Source: Chloroflexota bacterium (GTDB taxonomy: Bacteria; Chloroflexota; Anaerolineae; Aggregatilineales; Phototrophicaceae). From it: 34,215 nt of DNA. The notes below the pieces were generated by a model. It searched no databases and was not told the origin of the DNA. It saw only the letters and a list, made by a program, of their open reading frames with translations. Location of the stretch: the NCBI GenBank assembly GCA_009840575.1, contig VXNO01000077.1, positions 1 through 34,215 of the forward strand. Direction: 5' to 3'. The position numbers and the translations under genes were made by a program. Positions 1 to 6,327 of this stretch are shown one piece after another (position 1 is the first letter of the stretch; every line of letters starts with the position of its first letter).

Positions 1-144
1 TCATTTTGATTGTCTCTTTGTTTTGTTGCGTGGTGGCGACTTTCTCCCGGCTTTTTTTTTATAAAAAGCCCTTATTACATTTTGGGGGCGCGTAGACACT
101 GACCCGGCGGGGAGGGGTTTGGGGTGGGGGCAACATAGTCATCA
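1..144. other. Intergenic contig end, T-rich then G-rich, no gene seen
   Basis: I see no gene here. Bases 1-60 are strongly T-rich and unlike the rest of the window. Bases 51-70 can form an AT-rich hairpin (GGCTTTTT paired with AAAAAGCC) without a T tract, so it is not a convincing terminator for the reductase gene that ends at 145. The G-run repeat at 109-130 is listed separately. Because the other end of the window carries adapter sequence, the quality of the outermost bases here is also suspect, but I could not match them to an adapter. Confidence 0.5.
109..130 (+). repeat. G-run repeat, potential G-quadruplex, left copy
   Basis: Four G runs of 4, 4, 4 and 5 bases are separated by A, TTT and T, which fits the classic G-quadruplex pattern. 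Fifteen bases of it (110-124) are identical to 34121-34135 at the other end of the window. On the minus strand, downstream of the reductase stop codon, the RNA would be C-rich and G-poor, a composition that suits Rho loading. Confidence 0.7.
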
Positions 145-2391
145 TCAGCTGACAATCACGCCATTGATGCGCTGCTCGGCGCTGTGGATATTCTCGATGA
201 ATAGCTGCGTCTCATCGATGATCTGGTGCGCATAATCTTCATCCAGGCGTGCCGGCACCTCGGCATGGCGCTTGAAGAGGTAGCGCGCGAACTTGCCTTT
301 GGCGAAGCGGTCATAGACCAGCTCGGTATCATAGAAGCGCTGGCGGAATTCATTAACGATGCGGTCGCTGTCGTCGCCGACATCCAGGTATTTGGTGCGC
401 ACCAGCGCTCGCGCTGCCAGCAGCATCGCGCGGTAGGCTCGCTCATCCGCGCGCCGAAAGTCGCCATCATCCAGCGCCAGCAGCGCCTCAAAATGCGTCG
501 ACTCGGCTTTGGATATCTCCATTGAAAAGAGCGAAACCACTTCGCCAGCGCATTCGCCGATGCCGATATCCTCAATCGTATACACCCGCGAATCGCCCCA
601 GTCACTGAAGAAAGCCGGGTTTTCTTCGAAGGTCGGCAACTGCATAAAGGGCTTCAGCATGGCTTTGATTTCCCTGCGCCCCAACTGCTTCACCCAGCTT
701 TGGAAGGGCTGGTCTTCGGCGCGCTCGGCGACGTAACGCTCGGTCAGCGCCGCCAGCGCCTCGGGCACCGCCTTGGCGGGGACAGCCCCGACCGCCAAGC
801 CATAGCTGCCGGCGTTCTGCTGCCACTGCCCGCCTAGCACGACCTGGAAATGCGGCAGTTTGTGGTTGCCGCTGCGCCGACTGTTGCCGAAGAAACCAAT
901 ATCCGCCACATGGTGCTGCCCACAGGAATTGAAGCAGCCGCTGACTTTGATTTTCAGCTCGCGCACGGCATCGGGCAACAAGTTGATGCGCTCGATCAAG
1001 CGCGTCCGCAGCTCAGCCGTTAAGCCACGCGAAGAAGCAATGCCCAGCTTGCAAGTATCGGTACCCGGGCAGGTGGTGATATCGACGATCGTGCCGGCAT
1101 GGGCATCACCCAAGCCGATTTCGCGCAGCTCACGGCAGAGCGCCGGCAGGTCGGCATCCGCCACCCAGCGGAAAACGATATTCTGCTCGACTGTGAGACG
1201 GATATTGTCGCCGACATATTTGCGCGCGGTATCCGCCAGCGCAAAAGCCTGCCGCGCGGTGAAATCACCCAGCGGCGTATGTAGGGTGACGACGCTGTAG
1301 CCGGGCTGCGCCTGGCGGTAGACATTGCTGCGATACCAGTCGGCGAAGCCATCGGGCAGCGGCGCGCCATTGAGCAGCAAGCCGGCTTTGGCTGGCGTAT
1401 AAACAAAGTCGTTCACATCGTCCAGGTAGGCGGTGTGGCGTGGATCATGCGGCAAGGTCTCCAGCTCAGCCTCGACCAGGCGACGGAATTCGTCAATGCC
1501 CAGCTTGGCGACCAGGAACTTGAGGCGGGCGCGGTTGCGGTTTTTCTTTTCGCCCAGGCGGGCAAAGACGCGCGCGATCGCCTGTGTCAAGGGCAGCAGC
1601 TCTTCGGGCTTGACGAACTCCGCCAGCGGCTTGGCTTGATGCGGGACTGTGCCCAAGCCGCCGCCGACATAGACTGTGAAGCCGCGCTGCAGCTCGCCAT
1701 TGACTTCGCGGCTTTGCGCCAGCAAGCCCAGGTCGTGCATTTTGACCAGCCCGCAGGCATGCCCCGCGCAGCCAGAAAATGCCACTTTGAACTTGCGCCC
1801 GAAATCTTGCACATCGTCATGCGCCAACAAGAATTGCGTCATGGCATCGGCATAGGGGCTGACATCAAATGCTTCGTCGTGGCAGACGCCTGCCAGCGAG
1901 CACGCGGTGATATTGCGCACGCTGTTGCCGCAAGCCTCTTGGGTGGTGATGCCCACCGCCGCCAGCCGCCGCATCAAATCGGGCGTATCGTCGATATGCA
2001 CATAATGCAACTGAATATCCTGGCGCGTGGTGATATGCAGGATGCCATCGGCGTATTCATCCGCCAGCTCCGCTAGTACTTCCAACTGCCGCGCGCTCAA
2101 ACCGCCATAAGGGATTTTGATGCGCTGCATGCCCGGCGCGTCCCACAAGGTATCGGGTCCCTTGACGATAGTCCCCGACGGATAGTCAAGCGCCTGGGTG
2201 CGCAGTCCATCGTGCCGTTGTCCATTGTCATAGCGCTGCCCATAGACGCCTTTGCGCAGGCGCGCCTCAGCAAAAACTTTCTCATCCATTTTGCCACCCT
2301 GGCGCAATGCCATCTGCGCTTCATAGGTGTCGATGAGCTTGGTCATTTCGGGCGGAATCTCATCTTTGAGCACTTCTTTCCAACTGGTCAT
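145..2391 (-). CDS. Siroheme-dependent sulfite/nitrite reductase with C-terminal helical extension
   Basis: Ferredoxin-type siroheme reductase, most likely sulfite to sulfide given its operon. Two nitrite/sulfite reductase half-domains are visible. The cluster ligands are in the second half: Cys441 and Cys447 (CPGTDTC) and Cys486 and Cys490 (CFNSC), the usual C-x5-C...C-x3-C siroheme/4Fe-4S pattern. Residues from about 600 to 748 form an extra, mostly helical, acidic and basic region not found in the core enzyme. An open frame extends upstream to a TTG at 2451 that overlaps the cobA stop. I prefer the ATG at 2391 because GGAAAGGA lies about 10 bases before it. It gives 748 aa. It is the last gene of the cysH operon. 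Nitrite as the substrate is not excluded by sequence alone. Confidence 0.93.
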   Translation of the reverse strand: MTSWKEVLKDEIPPEMTKLIDTYEAQMALRQGGKMDEKVFAEARLRKGVYGQRYDNGQRHDGLRTQALDYPSGTIVKGPDTLWDAPGMQRIKIPYGGLSARQLEVLAELADEYADGILHITTRQDIQLHYVHIDDTPDLMRRLAAVGITTQEACGNSVRNITACSLAGVCHDEAFDVSPYADAMTQFLLAHDDVQDFGRKFKVAFSGCAGHACGLVKMHDLGLLAQSREVNGELQRGFTVYVGGGLGTVPHQAKPLAEFVKPEELLPLTQAIARVFARLGEKKNRNRARLKFLVAKLGIDEFRRLVEAELETLPHDPRHTAYLDDVNDFVYTPAKAGLLLNGAPLPDGFADWYRSNVYRQAQPGYSVVTLHTPLGDFTARQAFALADTARKYVGDNIRLTVEQNIVFRWVADADLPALCRELREIGLGDAHAGTIVDITTCPGTDTCKLGIASSRGLTAELRTRLIERINLLPDAVRELKIKVSGCFNSCGQHHVADIGFFGNSRRSGNHKLPHFQVVLGGQWQQNAGSYGLAVGAVPAKAVPEALAALTERYVAERAEDQPFQSWVKQLGRREIKAMLKPFMQLPTFEENPAFFSDWGDSRVYTIEDIGIGECAGEVVSLFSMEISKAESTHFEALLALDDGDFRRADERAYRAMLLAARALVRTKYLDVGDDSDRIVNEFRQRFYDTELVYDRFAKGKFARYLFKRHAEVPARLDEDYAHQIIDETQLFIENIHSAEQRINGVIVS

Positions 2392-2447
2392 TTTGCGTAA
2401 TTCCTTTCCATAATTTGCATAGCGTTGGGCGATAGCCAATCGTTCAT

Positions 2448-3212
2448 TCAAGCGATGTCTGCCAGTTGCGGCAGCAGGTCGACCCAGGCGATGCCCTCAT
2501 CGCGCAGGCGCACTACCTCGCCAAGCACAGTGATGGCGGGCGGGCGGATGGCGTTTTCGCGGGCGGCAGCGGCGATGTTCTCCAACCTGCCAGTGATTGT
2601 GCGCTGGCGGGCTGTCGCGCCCCATTCGATAACAGCGGCTGGCGTATCGCTGGGCATGCCAGCCAATAGCAGCTTGGCGGTGATATTGGGCAGTTGCTTC
2701 ACACCCATGAGGATCACGATCGTGCCGCCCAGCCGCGCCAATGCCGCATAATTGACGCTTCCGGCAATTTCGTGCCCGCTGAGCACGGTGAAGGCGCTGC
2801 TGATGTGGCGCTGAGTCAGAGGGATGCCGGCATAGGCGGGCACGGCAAAGGCGCTGGACACGCCGGGCACCACTTCAAAAGGGATGCCGCAGCGATGACA
2901 TTCAAGCGCTTCTTCGCCACCGCGCCCAAAGACAAAAGGGTCGCCGCCTTTCAGCCGCAGCACATCCCGCCCAGCCAGCGCGCGGTCGATGATGAGAGCA
3001 TTGATGGCGGCTTGCGAGAGGCGGTGGCGGCTCGGCGCTTTGCCAGCGTTGATCAGTTCGGCTTTTGGATGCGTTTCGTCCAGCAACTGGCGCGGAATCA
3101 GCCGGTCATAGATGACCACATCCGCACTCCGCAAGAGCCGCAGCCCCTTGCGCGTAATCAAGTCGGGGTCGCCAGGACCGGCCCCCACCAGGAAGACTCT
3201 GCCAATTGTCAT
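2448..3212 (-). CDS. cobA: Uroporphyrinogen-III C-methyltransferase
   Basis: SAM-dependent methylation of uroporphyrinogen III at C2 and C7 to precorrin-2, the first step to siroheme. The protein (254 aa) starts with VFLVGAGPGDPDLIT, the family SAM-binding loop, and has the later motif LKGGDPFVFGRGGEE, typical of SUMT/CobA. The open frame continues upstream but the ATG at 3212 has AGGAG six bases before it and forms an ATGA overlap with the preceding gene. The methyltransferase is a separate protein here and not fused to the dehydrogenase as in enterobacterial CysG. The product feeds the dehydrogenase encoded two genes upstream. Confidence 0.95.
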   Translation of the reverse strand: MTIGRVFLVGAGPGDPDLITRKGLRLLRSADVVIYDRLIPRQLLDETHPKAELINAGKAPSRHRLSQAAINALIIDRALAGRDVLRLKGGDPFVFGRGGEEALECHRCGIPFEVVPGVSSAFAVPAYAGIPLTQRHISSAFTVLSGHEIAGSVNYAALARLGGTIVILMGVKQLPNITAKLLLAGMPSDTPAAVIEWGATARQRTITGRLENIAAAARENAIRPPAITVLGEVVRLRDEGIAWVDLLPQLADIA

Positions 3213-4531
3213 GCGCTCTCCTTTTCTTCGTTTTTGCGGGCATTGCTCAGCCACCAGTTGCAAGCCGCCCGACAAGGCATCTCGCGGTCCACGCCATGCC
3301 AGCTCGGCTGCCGCAGGCAAGCGCCACAGATTTCGTCGATTGCGCGTTGAATCACCGCCTGGGGCAGCCGCTCGATGGCTTTGAACATGCCGACTTGCCG
3401 CGCGCCAATTTCCGCCAGCGATTCGGTTGTTAGCGCGCCACGCCGCTGCGCCGACCAGTCGGACACCAAGCCGGGATAGACCGTCTCCAGCACAGCATGG
3501 GCATCAGCGGTCTGCGCCAGCGCCACATGCCAGCCGCCGGGCAAATCCAGGCGCGTCGGCAAGGGGTGAAAAGTCCCTGCGCGCAAGCGGGTTCGCAAAG
3601 CCGCTGGCGAGGAGAATGCCTGGCTGTCGCCGTTTTGGCTGTGCCAGACGCGCTCGCGGGTGAGGCGCAGCGGACCAAAGCGCAGCCGCTCGCCCTGCTC
3701 CAGCGCCGCCAACAAATCGCCCTGCCCCACCCTAGGGAAGCCATCCCATGCGCCACGACCTGTTCGCGCCTCGAAAGGCAGCCCGCTCGTCCGCGCCAGC
3801 GCCAGGATGACCTCGCAGATTGATGCGTCTGTGCCGACTGGCTCTGTGAAATGTACATATCGGTCTTGCACGCGCTCTCCGCCCGTATCGCCAGAGATGC
3901 CCAGCGCGTTCGGCAGATCCTGCCCGACATGGCTGCCTTCGGCGAAGAAATAAGGCAAGGCGATGATGTGCCTGGAGCGCGTGCGCCGGTAGATGCTGGG
4001 GATATCCGGCTGGTCATCCAGGTAGGCGTCTACAACCTCGGCAAAGCAGCCCTTGGCGGCGATGCGCTGTGCCTGGTGGCGGGTGGCATCGCGGCTGCGG
4101 GGGTTGCGGCGCGTGCCATGCCCGATGATAGCGGCGGCTGTCTGCGCAGGTGGCAGGTTACGCGCGCCTACCATGTCGCTCAAACGCTGATCGACGATGC
4201 CATCCAGCAGCGGATGCTGACCGACGGGCGCTGTGTAGTGGACGAGTTTGTCGCCGATGCGCGTTACTGCGCCGCTCAAGCCGATTTCAGCCGGGATGAC
4301 CTGGCGCGTGAAATAGCCATTGGCGGTGAAGAGTGGCACAATGGACACCTGGCGGGCTTCTAGCGTAGCCAAGACTTGCGAGAAAGCCGGCGGCTCCTTC
4401 CAAAAGCAGGCGCTGATCTCATCCGCCACGCCCATGCGCCGCAAGCGATCGACATATCCCCAGACGGTGCCGGCTGTGTTGGCGCTGATGTGCGAGCCAT
4501 GGCCCGCCAGCACGAGGGCGGTTGCGCTCAT
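3209..4531 (-). CDS. CbiX/SirB-like sirohydrochlorin chelatase with C-terminal Cys cluster
   Basis: Probable ferrochelatase that inserts iron into sirohydrochlorin. Two CbiX-type halves can be seen: an N-terminal one beginning LVLAGHGSH and a second beginning IIGHGTR near residue 138, each with the metal-binding histidine of the family. About 170 further residues follow, ending in CGAC...PC...C (last 35 residues), four cysteines that could hold an iron-sulfur cluster. This resembles the DR2241-type chelatases of Deinococcus, which carry such a cluster domain; I base that on memory of the family layout. 440 aa. Start and stop both overlap the neighbouring genes by four bases (ATGA), implying translational coupling. 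Confidence 0.85.
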   Translation of the reverse strand: MSATALVLAGHGSHISANTAGTVWGYVDRLRRMGVADEISACFWKEPPAFSQVLATLEARQVSIVPLFTANGYFTRQVIPAEIGLSGAVTRIGDKLVHYTAPVGQHPLLDGIVDQRLSDMVGARNLPPAQTAAAIIGHGTRRNPRSRDATRHQAQRIAAKGCFAEVVDAYLDDQPDIPSIYRRTRSRHIIALPYFFAEGSHVGQDLPNALGISGDTGGERVQDRYVHFTEPVGTDASICEVILALARTSGLPFEARTGRGAWDGFPRVGQGDLLAALEQGERLRFGPLRLTRERVWHSQNGDSQAFSSPAALRTRLRAGTFHPLPTRLDLPGGWHVALAQTADAHAVLETVYPGLVSDWSAQRRGALTTESLAEIGARQVGMFKAIERLPQAVIQRAIDEICGACLRQPSWHGVDREMPCRAACNWWLSNARKNEEKESA

Positions 4532-5178
4532 TCGGCTTTTGCCCCCTCGACGATGCGCTCAAAAACTTGGCGCGCTTGCTCTGCTCGCCCTTGCCGCAGC
4601 AAAGCCAGCACATTGGATGCCAGGATGCGCCGATAGAGTTCTTGCCGTTGTGGCTGGCTGTTGCCGACCTCGCCATCTGCGCGCAAGTCGCCCAGCCAGT
4701 CAGCCAGCGTCGCCCAGTCTTCCGCGCGCTCATCCGCCAGCCGCGCTTTGAGCATTTTTATGAGCGCTGGAGATTTGCCATGGCTGCTGAGCGCGATGGT
4801 CAATGGCGGCTGGTCAATCTGCGCCATGTTGCTGAAGTCGCTGCGCTGGCTGCTGCCATCGGAGACATTGCATAGCGCGCGGATGCGCTGGGCATCTTGC
4901 GCCACCATCTGGTTCACGCGCGGGTCGTCGGTCGCGGCGATGACTAACACCGGCATATCGCTATGAAAACTATCGCGCTGGTAGCTTTCGCGCCGCCACA
5001 GGACTTCGCCCGCCCCCGCCATCTCGATTAAGTCGTCAGTGGCTTGGGGGCTGATGAGCAAGATGCGCGCGCCGGCTTTGCGCAGTTGCCGCACTTTGCG
5101 AGCCGCCACCCGTCCGCCGCCAACCACAGCCACCGGTCGGTCTTGCAGGTGCAGCATGACTGGGTAGCCGCTAGCCAT
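4528..5178 (-). CDS. Precorrin-2 dehydrogenase / sirohydrochlorin ferrochelatase (CysG N-terminal type)
   Basis: NAD-dependent oxidation of precorrin-2 to sirohydrochlorin. The Rossmann motif VVGGGRVAARK lies near residues 15-25, and the typical NVSD and SSHGKSP segments follow. The protein is 216 aa, the normal size for Met8/SirC-like enzymes. The frame is open for 34 more codons upstream, but those run through cysH. The ATG at 5178 overlaps the cysH stop by eight bases and has GAGG about ten bases upstream. With a separate CbiX-like chelatase next door, this protein may act only as the dehydrogenase. Confidence 0.92.
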   Translation of the reverse strand: MASGYPVMLHLQDRPVAVVGGGRVAARKVRQLRKAGARILLISPQATDDLIEMAGAGEVLWRRESYQRDSFHSDMPVLVIAATDDPRVNQMVAQDAQRIRALCNVSDGSSQRSDFSNMAQIDQPPLTIALSSHGKSPALIKMLKARLADERAEDWATLADWLGDLRADGEVGNSQPQRQELYRRILASNVLALLRQGRAEQARQVFERIVEGAKAE

Positions 5179-5884
5179 GAATAGCTGCCTCAACTGGCTT
5201 GGGCAGGTGAATGCCGCATTCAGATTTGCTGTGGCGAGCCCAACGTCCCGCGCGGCTCCCGCCCGCCACAGGCGCCGCATGAGTGCAGGTCCAGCAGCCG
5301 ATGCTAGGATAGCCTTGGTCGTGCAGGGTGTTATACGGCAGTCCGCGCGCGTGGATACTTTCCCATACTTGCGCTTCTGTCCAATTGGCGAAAGGCGCGA
5401 ACTTGATCAGCCCACTGCGCCGGTCGCGGCTGACGATGGGGGTATGGGCGCGGCTGGGGGATTGGTCGCGCCGCAAGCCAGCTACCCAAGCCTTGAAACC
5501 GCTTAATGCCTCGCGCAGGGGAATGGTCTTGCGGATGTGGCAGCAGCGGTCGGGGTTGCGCTCCCACAAGCGGTCGCCATAATCGCGGGCTTGCTGCGCG
5601 AGTGTCTGCCTGGCTTTGACGCGCCGCAAATCCAGCCCGTAGCGCGCTTCCAGCTCCGCCATGAGCGCCAGCGTTTCGGGGAATATCAAGCCGGTATCAA
5701 GCGTGAGCACCGGCGTGCGCGGCGCGATTCGCTGCATCATGTCCAGCGTGAGGATGCCCGTGATCTGAAAACTGCTCACGATAGCCAGCGCGCCCCCGAA
5801 TAGCTCATGCGCGCGGCGCAAAATATCGTCGGGACTGGCGGATTCCAATTGTCGCGCCAGGTCTTGAATCTGTTCCTGTGTCAT
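5171..5884 (-). CDS. cysH: Phospho/adenylyl-sulfate reductase, 4Fe-4S APS type
   Basis: Thioredoxin-dependent reduction of activated sulfate to sulfite. Cys114-Cys115 (RCCHIRK) and Cys197-x2-Cys200 (GCWTC) are the four ligands of the 4Fe-4S cluster that marks adenylylsulfate (APS) reductases. The catalytic ECGIH motif is near the C-terminus (Cys223). At 237 aa the length is normal. AGGAG lies six to seven bases before the ATG. It is the first structural gene of the operon and sits 37 bases downstream of the second leader terminator, so its transcription should depend on readthrough. No ATP sulfurylase or sulfate transporter gene is in the window. Confidence 0.94.
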   Translation of the reverse strand: MTQEQIQDLARQLESASPDDILRRAHELFGGALAIVSSFQITGILTLDMMQRIAPRTPVLTLDTGLIFPETLALMAELEARYGLDLRRVKARQTLAQQARDYGDRLWERNPDRCCHIRKTIPLREALSGFKAWVAGLRRDQSPSRAHTPIVSRDRRSGLIKFAPFANWTEAQVWESIHARGLPYNTLHDQGYPSIGCWTCTHAAPVAGGSRAGRWARHSKSECGIHLPKPVEAAIHG

Positions 5885-5920
5885 CTCGTCTCCTGTAGGT
5901 TACTGCGGCTTGTTGTCCCC

Positions 5921-5954
5921 AAACAAAAAGAGCGCCTCGGCTTATCCGAAGCGC
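5921..5954 (-). terminator. Attenuator terminator 2, before cysH
   Basis: On the minus strand a nine-pair stem (GCGCUUCGG with CCGAGGCGC, containing one G-U) and a five-base loop are followed by UC and UUUUU. It lies between the second Cys leader ORF and cysH in the direction of transcription, so it can stop transcripts before the operon. Its 5' arm (5946-5954) overlaps the 3' arm of the long leader helix at 5939-5951, so helix and terminator cannot both form. Confidence 0.85.
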
Positions 5955-6010
5955 CCTGTACATCGTGCAGGTCCTACCGGCAACATCGCGCTGCCAGCCT
6001 CGGATAAGCC
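5939..6010 (-). promoter_or_regulatory. Antiterminator helix of the cys leader
   Basis: Bases 5998-6010 (minus GGCUUAUCCGAGG) pair with 5939-5951 (minus CUUCGGAUAAGCC): 13 pairs, one of them G-U. The arms enclose two small hairpins, both containing CGAUGU. The 5' arm lies inside the second leader ORF, 15 to 27 bases after its run of four Cys codons. A ribosome stalled on those codons would leave the arm free to pair and block terminator 2. A ribosome that reads on to the stop at 5974 would disturb the helix and let the terminator form. The pairing is seen in the sequence; the mechanism is inference. Confidence 0.75.
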
Positions 6011-6063
6011 GCCCCGGCGGGGGCACAGCAACAACACAGACAGGCTTGCGAAGGGAGAAACAT
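5974..6063 (-). CDS. Cysteine-rich leader peptide 2 (29 aa)
   Basis: A 29-codon frame, ATG to TAG, with AGGAG five bases before the start. The peptide has seven cysteines: codon 8, a run of four at codons 10-13, and two at codons 27-28. Five of the seven are TGT. It ends 20 bases before the stem of terminator 2. A run of codons for the pathway end product, placed before a terminator that competes with a long helix, is the classic layout of amino-acid attenuation, so I read it as a cysteinyl-tRNA sensor for the cysH operon and not as a functional peptide. It is too short to be found by ordinary gene callers. Confidence 0.82.
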   Translation of the reverse strand: MFLPSQACLCCCCAPAGAAYPRLAARCCR

Positions 6064-6102
6064 GGATGCTCCTGGCATTCCACTAGACGAGAAACTGACA
6101 AC

Positions 6103-6131
6103 AAAAAAGCCCCGCGCCATGCTGGGGCTTT
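6103..6131 (-). terminator. Attenuator terminator 1 in the cys leader
   Basis: On the minus strand AAGCCCC pairs with GGGGCUU across a ten-base loop and runs into UUUUUU. It starts about 32 bases after the stop codon of the first Cys leader ORF. A competing pairing is possible between 6190-6202 (inside that ORF, just after its Cys codons) and 6121-6130: GCUGG with CCAGC, GG with CC and CUU with AAG, with small bulges. It may also end transcripts coming from rho. Confidence 0.82.
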
Positions 6132-6162
6132 GTGATTTCGCTGCTATTGGGTCAAACGCGAC

Positions 6163-6264
6163 CTAGCGCGACGCCTCCGCACGACAGGCAAGTTCCGCCA
6201 GCCGACAACAACATGCTGCGGCGCAAAGAAAAACGGGGGCGAATTGCTGGGACTTTATGACCAT
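6163..6264 (-). CDS. Cysteine-rich leader peptide 1 (33 aa), predicted leaderless
   Basis: A 33-codon frame, ATG to TAG. Five residues are cysteine: codon 14, a run of three TGT at codons 18-20, and codon 27. The -10 hexamer TATGCT ends six bases before the ATG, so the transcription start is expected on or next to the A of the ATG and no ribosome-binding site is present or needed. Leaderless polycysteine short ORFs that attenuate sulfur genes are known from mycobacteria; finding the same arrangement here, before a sulfate-reduction operon, supports the same role. Confidence 0.82.
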   Translation of the reverse strand: MVIKSQQFAPVFLCAAACCCRLAELACRAEASR

Positions 6265-6270
6265 AACGGG

Positions 6271-6299
6271 AGCATAGCGGGGAGAAATGGACTTGTCAA
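6271..6299 (-). promoter_or_regulatory. Sigma70-type promoter of the cys operon
   Basis: Minus strand TTGACA (6294-6299), a 17-base spacer and TATGCT (6271-6276): a consensus -35 and near-consensus -10 at ideal spacing. It begins 28 bases after the rho stop codon. The predicted start is at about 6264, the first base of leader ORF 1. Confidence 0.85.
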
Positions 6300-6327
6300 G
6301 AGAGAATCTGTCGGCTTGCCCATGATA

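Noticed and set aside
1-60. A second sequencing adapter at the left end
   Set aside because: Composition is odd, but alignment by eye to Nextera P5 and P7 forms gave matches near chance.
51-70. Intrinsic terminator of the sulfite reductase gene
   Set aside because: The stem is mainly A-T pairs and no T tract follows on the minus strand.
2392-2451. TTG start of the sulfite reductase overlapping the cobA stop
   Set aside because: The TTGA overlap is attractive, but the ATG at 2391 has a strong GGAAAGGA and the 20 extra residues show no family pattern.
5955-5997. ANTAR-type double hexaloop substrate
   Set aside because: Two neighbouring hairpins share CGAUGU, but the loops are not hexaloops with the expected A and G positions.
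5939-6010. A metabolite riboswitch (SAM or cobalamin type) before cysH
   Set aside because: The junction-like fold first suggested an aptamer, but none of the conserved cores I know for SAM-I, SAM-II, SAM-IV, SAH or cobalamin switches is present, and the polycysteine ORFs explain the arrangement better.
6103-6264. 6S RNA, tmRNA, SRP RNA or RNase P RNA between rho and cysH
   Set aside because: None of the conserved sequence blocks of these RNAs is seen, and an open reading frame with Cys codons fills the region.
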